Source: DASRFA01 sp035651755
GTDB taxonomy: Bacteria > Desulfobacterota > Binatia > UBA12015
Assembly: GCA_035651755.1 (NCBI GenBank)
Contig: DASRFA010000040.1
Span: 248,001-312,000 of the forward strand
Length of the DNA: 64,000 bases
Reading direction: 5' to 3'
The notes under the pieces: generated by a model
The model's database searches: none
What the model saw: the letters and a program-made list of their open reading frames with translations, nothing else
Told to the model about the DNA's origin: nothing
Made by a program: the position numbers and the translations under genes
In this document: piece after piece, positions 16,937 through 24,950 of the stretch
How positions within the stretch are numbered: position 1 is the first letter of the stretch
Layout of the letters: each line of letters begins with the position of its first letter

Positions 16937-18691
16937 ATGCAGTCGTCCGGTGACGTCAACTTAAGGGGAGAGTTCGCGAAGCGTCTGTCGGGTACCGGGA
17001 TCGAGATTGGGCCGCTAGCGAATCCTGTCTGGGTCCCGTCGTCGGCGTGCGTCACGTATGTGGACAAGTTCCCGTATGCGAAGCTTTGTGAGCACAATCC
17101 CGACGTGCCTCAAGAGAGCATAAAAGCTCCCGATATTGTCTGCGACACGATGGGTCTTGATGGCATTGCAACCGCATCGGTGGACTTCGTGATCGCGAGT
17201 CATGTAATCGAGCATGTACCGAACCCTATTCATGCGTTCTACGCTTGGCATCGAGTCCTTAGGCCAGGCGGGCTAGCTCTCTGTATCGTACCCGATGCTC
17301 GGTTCACGTTCGACAAGGGTCGGGAACTGACGTCTTTCGAGCATCTGCTGTGGGATTCCGTGAACGACGGTACGCGGCTTAAAAAACTATCTGATCTGTG
17401 GCATATCGCAGAGTGCAGTCTGAATATGCACTCGAGCTTGACTCCCGAATCGGCGATGGATTTGGCTAAGGAGATACTCGCCGACAGCTATGACACTCAT
17501 TTCCATGTGTGGACGTACGCATCGTTTTTGTCGCATTTGACTTCGTTGACGCGTGTTCACGGTCTGCCGTTTCGGGTACGCATGAGCGCTTGCGACGGCC
17601 GGATGGAGATGCTTTTCTTGCTTGAGGCCCTTTCGCCGCCGCAACCGTATCGTTTCCGTGGAAAGCTCGTGGGGTGGCGCCGCTCGGGGGAGGCGCGCGG
17701 GCCAACGAGTGCGATTTCCACGATTCTCGCACGTGGACTTCGCGCGCAACGGGCGCTACAAAGCCGTCTGATGATTGCCAAGTCCGCGTTTTCTCGGTTG
17801 CGCAGCGTGCGCGCGGCCGCATCTCACCTTTCGCGTAGGTGGAGCGGCGTCAGGAAACAGGCCGAGACGAGCCGGGTGCCTGACACTGTAGGGCCGGCCG
17901 ACAGCAACCCATTCGCCCGGCGGGATGAGATCCGATTCGAACTAGCGGCGCCATTTCTCAAGCCGGGTACAGTCGGAATTGAGATCGGGGCCGGTGCGTT
18001 TCCCTCCCAGTTGCCCGCCGGTGTGCGTTGCGAGCACTTTGACAAGCGCGGCGCGGAGGCGCTGTCGGAGTATTTTCATGGCGCCCCGACGCAACCAGCT
18101 GGTCAGCTGGACGAGATCCGTCACGCATTTCCTGGCGGAGCAGATTTCCTTATCGCTCACAACGTTTTGGAACACACCGCGAACCCGATCGGCACACTAA
18201 TCCAGTGGTTTGACTTCGTAAAGAAAGGCGGAATAGTCGTACTATCGCTACCACATCGCGAATTCTGTCCGGGGGACTCGCGTCGGCCGTTGCCAACGAT
18301 TGAGCATCTGCTCCTCGACTACTTGACGGGTGAACAGTGCACGTCGTTTGGCGCGCGCGAGCACCTAATTGCGGGCTGTGTAGGCTGGGCCGCTGATTGG
18401 CCGGAGGTTAGCAAGAACGAGTTTGCAAGCGGAGTATTGCAGGCGGCGGCAGGTCCAGACCCGGAACATCACTTCCACGTGTTCGATGATCAATTGGCAG
18501 AGCAGGTCGTTACTACGGCGATGTGGTTTTATAAGTGCGGCGAGCTCCTGTTGGTTGCGTCGCCGCACAAGAATCCTGCGACTGTCGGAGATATCATCTT
18601 GATTGTGAGACTTGTCGGCGATGCAGCCCCGCCTCCGGCTATCGCGGCAATGCGGGCGTTTCTGGGCACGGCTCTTGATCGGCTCGGCTAA
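16937..18691 (+). CDS. Tandem class I methyltransferase-like protein
   Basis: The 584-residue protein has two related halves. Half 1 has GIEIGPLANPV, then VDFVIASHVIEHVPNP and VLRPGGLALCIVPDA. Half 2 has GIEIGAGAFPSQLPAGV, then ADFLIAHNVLEHTANP and VKKGGIVVLSLPH. Both look like the methyltransferase-type proteins often found in surface-polysaccharide clusters. Each half keeps the H-x-(I/L)-EH motif. A start at ATG 16937 is preferred over TTG 16892. It sits in the segment between duplicated radC ends and is lower in GC than its neighbours, suggesting separate acquisition. Confidence 0.65.
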   Translation: MQSSGDVNLRGEFAKRLSGTGIEIGPLANPVWVPSSACVTYVDKFPYAKLCEHNPDVPQESIKAPDIVCDTMGLDGIATASVDFVIASHVIEHVPNPIHAFYAWHRVLRPGGLALCIVPDARFTFDKGRELTSFEHLLWDSVNDGTRLKKLSDLWHIAECSLNMHSSLTPESAMDLAKEILADSYDTHFHVWTYASFLSHLTSLTRVHGLPFRVRMSACDGRMEMLFLLEALSPPQPYRFRGKLVGWRRSGEARGPTSAISTILARGLRAQRALQSRLMIAKSAFSRLRSVRAAASHLSRRWSGVRKQAETSRVPDTVGPADSNPFARRDEIRFELAAPFLKPGTVGIEIGAGAFPSQLPAGVRCEHFDKRGAEALSEYFHGAPTQPAGQLDEIRHAFPGGADFLIAHNVLEHTANPIGTLIQWFDFVKKGGIVVLSLPHREFCPGDSRRPLPTIEHLLLDYLTGEQCTSFGAREHLIAGCVGWAADWPEVSKNEFASGVLQAAAGPDPEHHFHVFDDQLAEQVVTTAMWFYKCGELLLVASPHKNPATVGDIILIVRLVGDAAPPPAIAAMRAFLGTALDRLG

Positions 18692-19131
18692 AAGCTGGGC
18701 GCCGTCGTAAAATTGCCAAGGTTCGCCGCCGGTATTCGGTAGCTCGTCGCGTCGCGGGGAACTTGGCCGATCGTTCACGCTAGCTCAAAACCAAGAATTA
18801 CTTCATTGCGGTAGGCTCGAGGCCGAAAGAATCGGTTCGGTTCGACTGAGATCAGTTCCGCAAGCGTACGACGGGTGGACCAGGAGTCTGAGAAAAGCCC
18901 GTGAAGACAATTTCGCGGCTCGGACGACTCGTTTGGCCGGCACCAGCTTTGTCGAGACTCGTTCGGCAGTTTTGTTTTGAGAGTGGAGGTGCGCGCGACG
19001 TTCGACGAGCACAAACGCTGGTTCGTCGCCGATTTGCCTCCATCGCTTGATACGTCGCGGTTCAGTAATGCGCTCTCTCTCACTGTTCGATGTTGTCAGC
19101 TTACGCGCAGACGGAAGAACCTCCGCATGGA
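18692..19131. other. Intergenic stretch, no gene recognised
   Basis: This 440-base region between two convergent cargo genes has only short frames of unlikely composition and no repeat or RNA motif that I recognise. It may hold the terminators of both genes. Confidence 0.5.
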
Positions 19132-20532
19132 TTACTTAGTCGCGACGATCTCCGGTCGGTCATGCGCGGCAAGCCGCAGGTCTTCGTATCCCCGTCGCTT
19201 CGCAACGATGCGATAGTCGAACGCGCAGGATGGGTCGCCCGACGCCACTTCGACCGAGAACTCTTCCTTCGCTTTACCCGAAACATAGAGCGAGCAGCGC
19301 CCATTCGCTGTCAGGAATACGTGATACGGTTCGGCGGTATTGACCGTTTCACCGAAGGTCGAATCGATTGGAACGGTCGTCTTCCCATCTTCGAGTCGAC
19401 CATTTCCAAAATCCTCAAACCAGTTTTCGGTGCTCTCGACTGCGTACAGTTCACGTGACCCATGCGTGGCCGTCTCAACAAGCGCGGATTTCGTTCCGGT
19501 AGCTATGAAGTTGCCTACGACGTGAAGCTTTGCCGTCGGAGCGTTCGTTCCAATTCCGACGTTCCCTCCGTTGACGATGCGCATCGTCTCCGTACCGTTA
19601 GCGAGAGGATAAAATCGCGTAAGACTCTGGTAGGTCTCGATCAGGTTGTTACCAAGGCCGTTGTTATAGTCCTGCACTATGAATCCTGCGCCGTTTCGAC
19701 CCGTTCGAATCACTGGGATACCTGTAGACGTCGCATATATTCTTGCGATGCCAAGGACGCCAGTCGCGTCTCTGCCCACCAGATCGATTGGCTGCGAGTC
19801 ATAGCCGTTGCCATCGTTCAGTGTTCCGAGCGTAATACCGACCATTGCTGCGCCGTCTTGAGAATAGAATCCATGCGTCCAATGTGCTCCGCCGATGGTG
19901 TCTAGAGAGTACGCGATCGCAGTCCCGGGTTGGGTTCCGTTGCAGCAAAGGTAGGTATCCACCGCGAATACTGCCGTGCGCGGATCCCAAACGTTCACGT
20001 CAAACTCATTCTGCAAAACCTGACCAGCAAAGCCCGGCGTATCGGATACAACGGGATTTATGCCGAACACGTTCGCATTCGTACCGAGTGCGCGGGCCGT
20101 GAAGAGCCCGCCCACGGCATCCGTCCCGCCCATGCTGTTGCGGGGGGCCTCGGATGTCACGTATGCAGAGACGCCAGTAGCTGCTTGCACTGTCGATGTC
20201 GAAGGAACTTTCACTGCGCCAACTAGCGCTTCCGTAGCGTGGTTCCCCGCCCATAGAAATTCATGCTCAGCTTGCGGATCTAATGCATTGATTACGGACT
20301 TGGATAATACGTTTTCCTGGGTGTTCGTGAAAACACCCGGATGCCGCGCCCAAAACCTGGTGATCGGATCAGCTATGCCAACGGCGGTATAGAGTGATTT
20401 CACGAGTGCAGCACACGACGGATCAAACGGACATGACTGGGCGTAGGCTCGTGATCCCACTACCGCCATCGCTACCGAAGTTGCCAACAGAAGGGTCAGG
20501 GACTTTCCAGCCGGTAAATATCGCGTTCTCAT
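19132..20532 (-). CDS. Secreted protein with tail-fibre-like repeat and conserved C-terminal domain
   Basis: The ATG at 20532 follows GGAGGTAACTTC. A signal peptide ends near SRAYAQS. The long middle is Gly/Asn/Thr-rich and β-strand-like, and includes GNVGIGTNAPTAKLHVVG, a motif seen in phage tail fibres and S74-type adhesins. The C-terminus (YAVESTENWFEDFG, YHVFLTANGRC, FDYRIVAKRRGYE) resembles a C-terminal module I recall from surface proteins of deltaproteobacteria and acidobacteria. No S74 autoprotease domain is evident. It is probably exported and surface-exposed. Confidence 0.6.
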   Translation of the reverse strand: MRTRYLPAGKSLTLLLATSVAMAVVGSRAYAQSCPFDPSCAALVKSLYTAVGIADPITRFWARHPGVFTNTQENVLSKSVINALDPQAEHEFLWAGNHATEALVGAVKVPSTSTVQAATGVSAYVTSEAPRNSMGGTDAVGGLFTARALGTNANVFGINPVVSDTPGFAGQVLQNEFDVNVWDPRTAVFAVDTYLCCNGTQPGTAIAYSLDTIGGAHWTHGFYSQDGAAMVGITLGTLNDGNGYDSQPIDLVGRDATGVLGIARIYATSTGIPVIRTGRNGAGFIVQDYNNGLGNNLIETYQSLTRFYPLANGTETMRIVNGGNVGIGTNAPTAKLHVVGNFIATGTKSALVETATHGSRELYAVESTENWFEDFGNGRLEDGKTTVPIDSTFGETVNTAEPYHVFLTANGRCSLYVSGKAKEEFSVEVASGDPSCAFDYRIVAKRRGYEDLRLAAHDRPEIVATK

Positions 20533-20797
20533 GAAGTTACCTCCGAGGGATTAGTCAATCCTCCCGCGTTCAGGTGACGCGCCGAATGATACGCGCACGA
20601 GCGCGACCGCAGCGGACTGTAGATCACAGATCACGGCGACGAGCAACAATTCGGCCGCTCCGCCGGATCCGTTCGGGACGCGATCAGCACACGTCGATCC
20701 GCGACGCCCGGCTATCCCTCCGATAGGCGAGCGTTATGTGTACAACGCCAATCCACATACTGGCCTAGGATCAAATGCCGTGCGCAGCGTGGTGGCA

Positions 20798-20829
20798 GAA
20801 AAAAAGCCAGCTCCCTTTGAAGCTGGCTC
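20798..20829 (-). terminator. Rho-independent terminator after radC
   Basis: On the minus strand, AGCCAGCT (20828-20821) pairs with AGCTGGCT (20812-20805) around an eight-base loop and is followed by seven T residues. It ends the operon running from the ATPase at 22955 through radC. Confidence 0.85.
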
Positions 20830-20835
20830 GCGGTA

Positions 20836-21315
20836 TCAGAACCGTCCCGAGTCAACGAACGAGACGTAGCGGGAATCGCCGATCACGACGTGATCGACAA
20901 TGCGAATACCGACCAGATCGCCGGCCGATCGCAGCCGGTTGGTTAGCGCAATGTCCTCGGGCGATGGCGTAGGGTCTCCCGACGGGTGGTTGTGAACCAG
21001 GATGACGGATGCGCTGTTCGAGCGGATGGCACGCCGGAAGAGGGCACGTGGAAAGAGCTCGTCTTCTACGACGATGATCGCTGTCTTGAACACTTCGCGG
21101 GGGTGGACGAGCGAGGCGGTGAGCGATCCGGTTGAAACCGAGTTGAAGCCGAGGATGCGCCCCTTCCCATCGAGGAGGATCACAATGAACTCCTCGCGGT
21201 CGAGCTTCTCGAACCGTTCGCGGAACGCTCGGAAGACTTGGCTGGAGCTGGTGATTGGCTCTCCGGAGAGACCGTATCCGGCTCTCCGTTCTCTGACGAC
21301 TCTGAGCTCCCACAT
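20836..21315 (-). CDS. radC: RadC/JAB-family (MPN) protein, intact short form
   Basis: The 159-residue protein keeps the JAMM motif HNHPSGDPTPSPED, the GFNSVSTGSLTASLVHPREVF segment and the C-terminal GIRIVDHVVIGDSRYVSF. It lacks the N-terminal HhH domain, as in mobile-element RadC proteins. Compared with the third copy at about 39740-40110, it carries roughly 15 extra residues (VVEDELFPRALFRR) before the JAMM motif. It starts three bases after the upstream gene's stop. Biochemical role is unknown for the family; despite the name, repair activity is doubtful. Confidence 0.85.
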   Translation of the reverse strand: MWELRVVRERRAGYGLSGEPITSSSQVFRAFRERFEKLDREEFIVILLDGKGRILGFNSVSTGSLTASLVHPREVFKTAIIVVEDELFPRALFRRAIRSNSASVILVHNHPSGDPTPSPEDIALTNRLRSAGDLVGIRIVDHVVIGDSRYVSFVDSGRF

Positions 21316-21318
21316 GGC

Positions 21319-21684
21319 TCAGTCCTCTCCCGGGAGCATTATCGTCGCGACGGGTTCGCCGTCGTCGCCCGGTCCTACGTGAAGGACGAGATCTGCCTCC
21401 TTGCCATTGATCAGCACCGTGAATGCCGTGCGGTCAGTGTCGAGGTTCCTCCGCGCCGCAAGCTGCGCCATCCAGAGGACGTCGTGCGCTCGGCCTCGCG
21501 TGTCCTCGTGACTTTTCTCCGGCGCCTCGACGAGCGCCCAGACTGCGGCTGTCATCGCGACCGGAATCGTGAAGCCGCCCATCATCTCGCGCGGGCTCGC
21601 CCAGTCCGAGACATCAACGAGCACGCCATCCTCGATCGCCTGCTTCCTCGAGTACGAAAAAATGACCTCTCCGAACTCCTTCAT
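21319..21684 (-). CDS. DUF6573-like mobile-element protein
   Basis: From ATG 21684 (GGAAGG upstream) the protein has 121 residues. It begins FGEVIFSYSRKQAIEDGVLVDVS and continues with FTIPVAMTAAVWALV and RGRAHDVLWMAQLAARR, the pattern of DUF6573-type proteins found with RadC and transfer ATPases. It lies between the ATPase and radC in one operon. Function is unknown. A longer start at 21723 is possible. Confidence 0.65.
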   Translation of the reverse strand: MKEFGEVIFSYSRKQAIEDGVLVDVSDWASPREMMGGFTIPVAMTAAVWALVEAPEKSHEDTRGRAHDVLWMAQLAARRNLDTDRTAFTVLINGKEADLVLHVGPGDDGEPVATIMLPGED

Positions 21685-21776
21685 GGCAAAGCCTTCCTTC
21701 TCTTCTGCCAGTGAGGGGTCCATTCCCCTCGCGAGGCGAAGAGGGCGCTTGACCTCGCAAGGAGAATGGAGACCGG

Positions 21777-22955
21777 TTAGGAAGGAGGCGGAAGCGTCTC
21801 CGCGCTGAACGGATGGGTCTGGACGCCCAACGTCATGAGCTTCAGGTAGATCTCGTGGTTGGGCAGGTAGACGAGATCGCCCTCCGAGATCTCTGGATAG
21901 AACTCGCGCGCGATGATCTCGGCGTCGGCAAGCCCGATCCGAAACGAGATGATCGTTCCGACATTGCCGATGATCGCATCGCGGATCTCGGGTGCGAGCT
22001 GCGAGAGGTACTGGTGCGCGAGCACGAGTCCCACCCGGTACTTCCGAAGCTCCGAGAGCATGTTCGCGAGCGACAAGGTCGTGAAGTTCTGGAATTCGTC
22101 GAGGTAGACCCAGAAGGGACGACGTTCTCTCTCCGTCGTGTCTGCGCGGCTGAAGGCCGCGTTGCCGATCGATGAGACGAGAAGTGATCCGAGCAGGTTC
22201 GCTGTGTCCTCGCCAATCTTTCCCTTGGCGAGGTTGACGAGCAGGATCTTGCCCTCATCCATCACGTGTCGGAGGTCGAGCCCCTCCCGTCGACCATTCA
22301 AGATCCCATAGAGAAGAGGGTTCGAAAGAAACGCTCCGACCTTGTTCTGGATCGGAGCGATTGCCTCGGCCCGAAATCGATCGGGGTAGCCTGGATACTC
22401 CCGGAGCCAGAAGGACCTAATCATCGGATTCTCGACTCGTTGTCCAACACCACGACGGAAGTCGTCGTCAGAGAGAAGCCGGAGGATGTCAGCGAGGGTC
22501 GGTCTCTCCTGGTCGAGGAGCGCGAGAAGAGCATTCCGAAGGATGTGCTCGAGCCTTGGTCCCCAGGAGTCCGCCCAGAGCTTCCGGAAGACCTCGAGCA
22601 TGGCGGAGGCGGCAAGAGAGCGCTTGCCCGCGGGAACACCGCCGAGCGGGTTGAATGAGAGTCTATGCGCCTGCTCGGCGACGTCGAAGAAGACGACGTC
22701 GTCCCGCCGGTGATCGGGCACGGCCCTCGCCACGCGCTCGACGAGATCTCCGTGGGGATCGACGAGCGCGAAGCCGGAGCCGGCTCGCACGTCATCCCGC
22801 ATAAGGGTTTCAAGGAGCGTAGACTTGCCGGTGCCCGTCTTGCCGATCGCATATATATGGAAGAGCCGATCGGTAGTCCGAATCCCAAAGCGCCTCCGCT
22901 CTCCGCGAAAGTTCGTTCGGGCGAATATCGCAAGGTGGTTCTGTTCGTAGTGCAT
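21777..22955 (-). CDS. HerA/TraG-type transfer ATPase, short form
   Basis: The 392-residue protein, starting at ATG 22955 after GGGAG, has IYAIGKTGTGKSTLLE (Walker A), GFALVDPHGDLVERV, and FWVYLDEFQNFTTLSLANMLSE with VLAHQYLSQL. It is a paralogue of the motor domain at 11441-14506 but has no N-terminal extension or nuclease-like tail. It heads the operon ATPase-DUF6573-radC. Such ATPases move DNA, but no relaxase or secretion genes are nearby, so it may be a maintenance or defence translocase. Confidence 0.8.
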   Translation of the reverse strand: MHYEQNHLAIFARTNFRGERRRFGIRTTDRLFHIYAIGKTGTGKSTLLETLMRDDVRAGSGFALVDPHGDLVERVARAVPDHRRDDVVFFDVAEQAHRLSFNPLGGVPAGKRSLAASAMLEVFRKLWADSWGPRLEHILRNALLALLDQERPTLADILRLLSDDDFRRGVGQRVENPMIRSFWLREYPGYPDRFRAEAIAPIQNKVGAFLSNPLLYGILNGRREGLDLRHVMDEGKILLVNLAKGKIGEDTANLLGSLLVSSIGNAAFSRADTTERERRPFWVYLDEFQNFTTLSLANMLSELRKYRVGLVLAHQYLSQLAPEIRDAIIGNVGTIISFRIGLADAEIIAREFYPEISEGDLVYLPNHEIYLKLMTLGVQTHPFSAETLPPPS

Positions 22956-23093
22956 CCTCTCCCATGGTGAGAGAGCCCGCCCGTCCTGCCGAGGCGGGGA
23001 GAGTTGCCGGCGACGGCAAACCACCCCGACTACGCTGTGAGACTTTCTGCTTCTAGGCTTGACGCAGACGCTCTTTGGACAAAGGAGGATGCG

Positions 23094-23615
23094 ATGAGCG
23101 AGGAGCAGAACGGTCGGACGCGGTCGAAGACCGCGATTGGTCAGATGATGATCAAGCGCAGCGTGAGTCGGGACGGCAGGATCGACTCCCTCTCAGTCGA
23201 GATCACCTCACCCCTCGACGGTCTCGATGCCGACGATCTCGAGAGACGTGCCCGCGAGATCGTCGCAGGTGAGGAGCGAGTGGCCGAGGTCTTCCTCGGC
23301 AAGGAGAAGACGGACGCCGCTCCCAAACCGAACGGCAACGCCGTGGGGACCCCGGCGCACATGGTCGCAGTCGGCGGCATGGACACCGAGTGGGGCAGAC
23401 GCCTCTTCGTCGTCTTCAGGGTGAACGGCGAGACCGCCCGGGTCTTCGGACCACCCCGGAAGCTCGCGGGCCTGCTCGCGGCGGCTGGCAAGCCGCTCGA
23501 GGAGACGGCGATCGGGGAGGGTCTCGAGCTCGACGTTCCTTGTCGGGTCGTCGCGGGTCGGACCCCGGACGGCCGCTATCTCTCGATCGAGAAGGTTCTC
23601 CCGGCTTCCACCTGA
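23094..23615 (+). CDS. Hypothetical protein divergent from the ATPase operon
   Basis: The ATG at 23094 follows GGAGGATGCG. The protein (173 residues) has an N-terminal half containing IKRSVSRDGRIDSLSVEI, then a charged helix, and a C-terminal β-rich part (FVVFRVNGETARVFGPPRKL). I do not recognise the family. It is followed by a clear terminator at 23621-23656 and is divergent from the ATPase gene across 138 bases. Confidence 0.6.
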   Translation: MSEEQNGRTRSKTAIGQMMIKRSVSRDGRIDSLSVEITSPLDGLDADDLERRAREIVAGEERVAEVFLGKEKTDAAPKPNGNAVGTPAHMVAVGGMDTEWGRRLFVVFRVNGETARVFGPPRKLAGLLAAAGKPLEETAIGEGLELDVPCRVVAGRTPDGRYLSIEKVLPAST

Positions 23616-23620
23616 TCCAC

Positions 23621-23656
23621 GGGCCAGACGTTCCATCGAGCGTCTGGCCCTTTCTT
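23621..23656 (+). terminator. Rho-independent terminator
   Basis: GGGCCAGACG (23621-23630) and CGTCTGGCCC (23641-23650) form a perfect ten-base stem around a ten-base loop, followed by TTTCTT. It separates the gene at 23094 from the convergent defence operon. Confidence 0.85.
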
Positions 23657-23694
23657 CGTTCGCGATCGTTCGGAAGAAAAGTCGACATAGGCGC

Positions 23695-24213
23695 CTATGG
23701 GCTCGTCGCGAAATGACGGCTCACAATCTGGCGCAGCTTGTTCAGTGATGTGTCAAGTACAGCGCGCAGCCCCGGCTTGCCTTCCGGGCCGATTCCGGCT
23801 CTCCATCCGATACCGTGATGCCAACCTTGGCCTCCGGTAACGCCAGCCGGGAGTCGGATTTCTGGACGGGCGGTCGGATACACGATGCAGGATGTCGAAT
23901 CGAGTCGCAGCACCCATTCCACTGGATACTCCGGATCGGTGAGCTTCCAGGAGAAGTTCGCGTCGCTCGCCTTCGCCCATGGTCCAAGTGGAAAGTCCGC
24001 AAGCTCGTCAGCGACTTGCTTGCGAATCAGCTCGATCTCGCGGACCTTGTTCAGAAACTCTGACGGAACGCGTGTTGGCGCTTTGCCGCGGGCAACGACG
24101 AGGTCGCTCTCGCTTTCCGAGACGAGGCTCGACAACGCGGCATCCTTCACGATGTCCCAGATGTCAATCAACAGATCGTAGCGGGATTGCAAGGAAGGCA
24201 GCGGCTGCGGCAA
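23695..24213 (-). CDS. Hypothetical protein, last gene of helicase operon
   Basis: The 172-residue frame opens with TTG at 24213 and overlaps the upstream gene by 50 bases; a later start is possible. It has a helical N-terminal half (FLNKVREIELIRKQVADEL) and a strand-rich C-terminal half (FSWKLTDPEYPVEWVLRLD). The family is not recognised. Tight overlap indicates co-translation with 24164-24949. Confidence 0.5.
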   Translation of the reverse strand: MPQPLPSLQSRYDLLIDIWDIVKDAALSSLVSESESDLVVARGKAPTRVPSEFLNKVREIELIRKQVADELADFPLGPWAKASDANFSWKLTDPEYPVEWVLRLDSTSCIVYPTARPEIRLPAGVTGGQGWHHGIGWRAGIGPEGKPGLRAVLDTSLNKLRQIVSRHFATSP

Positions 24214-24949
24214 GTCGCTCCGGCCGAACCGCTTCGCCGTCGAGGAATGCCGAGGTGACGCCGAAGTCGGCCTCGATTACCACAGGCCGTTCCTTGCCAA
24301 ACTTCATGCGCGCTGTCAGCCGCCTTTGATGATCGTCTCGCTTCTCGGAGGTGAGGGTCCAACTTCTGCCGAGAGGACGGCTACCCGCCTTCGCCCAGGC
24401 AAGCAGCGCTGGCACTTCGCCCTCGATGTCGGGCGAGTCAAGCAGGATCATCACCGCTTGCGGCCAGAGGAGCGCCAGCTCGATGAGTCGCGTACCCCGA
24501 GGTCCGGGGTCGTCGTGGCCGCTGATGATGATCGCTGTAGGCGCACACCGTGCCCACGCGGTGATTGGGCACGGCCTCTGGACGAATGTGATGTGGCGGG
24601 TGGTGTGCACGTACGTCCAAGGAGCCACCGGCGTGCGCCGGAAATCGCCGGTCTCGAGTGCGACCGCCTGTCCCGGAAGGACCGATGCGAGGCGCCGGCG
24701 CACGACTCTCCCGTCTTCGGTGCGGGTACGGAGAAGTGGCGGGCCGGCGACCATGACCCATGCGTCGCCTCGTCGATCTTGGGTAAGGAGCGTCTGCGCG
24801 AAGGTAGTGGCCGCCTCCCACCATTGCAGGCTCGAACTCGCCGCAGAGCGGATGAGGTAGTCGCCCACATCCTCCTCAAGCGCGGTTCTTGAATCGAAGA
24901 CGAGATCCGGGCCGACCCGAAACGGACCACCGATCAGAACAACCCGCAC
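24164..24949 (-). CDS. Hypothetical protein of the helicase operon
   Basis: It starts at GTG 24949, one base after the helicase stop, with GAGGAG upstream. The 261-residue product begins MRVVLIGGPF and has Rossmann-like strands (AIIISGHDD, AVMILLDSPDIEGE). It may be a regulatory or effector component of the helicase system, but no catalytic motif is recognised. Operon structure supports it as a real gene. Confidence 0.55.
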   Translation of the reverse strand: MRVVLIGGPFRVGPDLVFDSRTALEEDVGDYLIRSAASSSLQWWEAATTFAQTLLTQDRRGDAWVMVAGPPLLRTRTEDGRVVRRRLASVLPGQAVALETGDFRRTPVAPWTYVHTTRHITFVQRPCPITAWARCAPTAIIISGHDDPGPRGTRLIELALLWPQAVMILLDSPDIEGEVPALLAWAKAGSRPLGRSWTLTSEKRDDHQRRLTARMKFGKERPVVIEADFGVTSAFLDGEAVRPERLAAAAAFLAIPLRSVD

Positions 24950-24950
24950 T

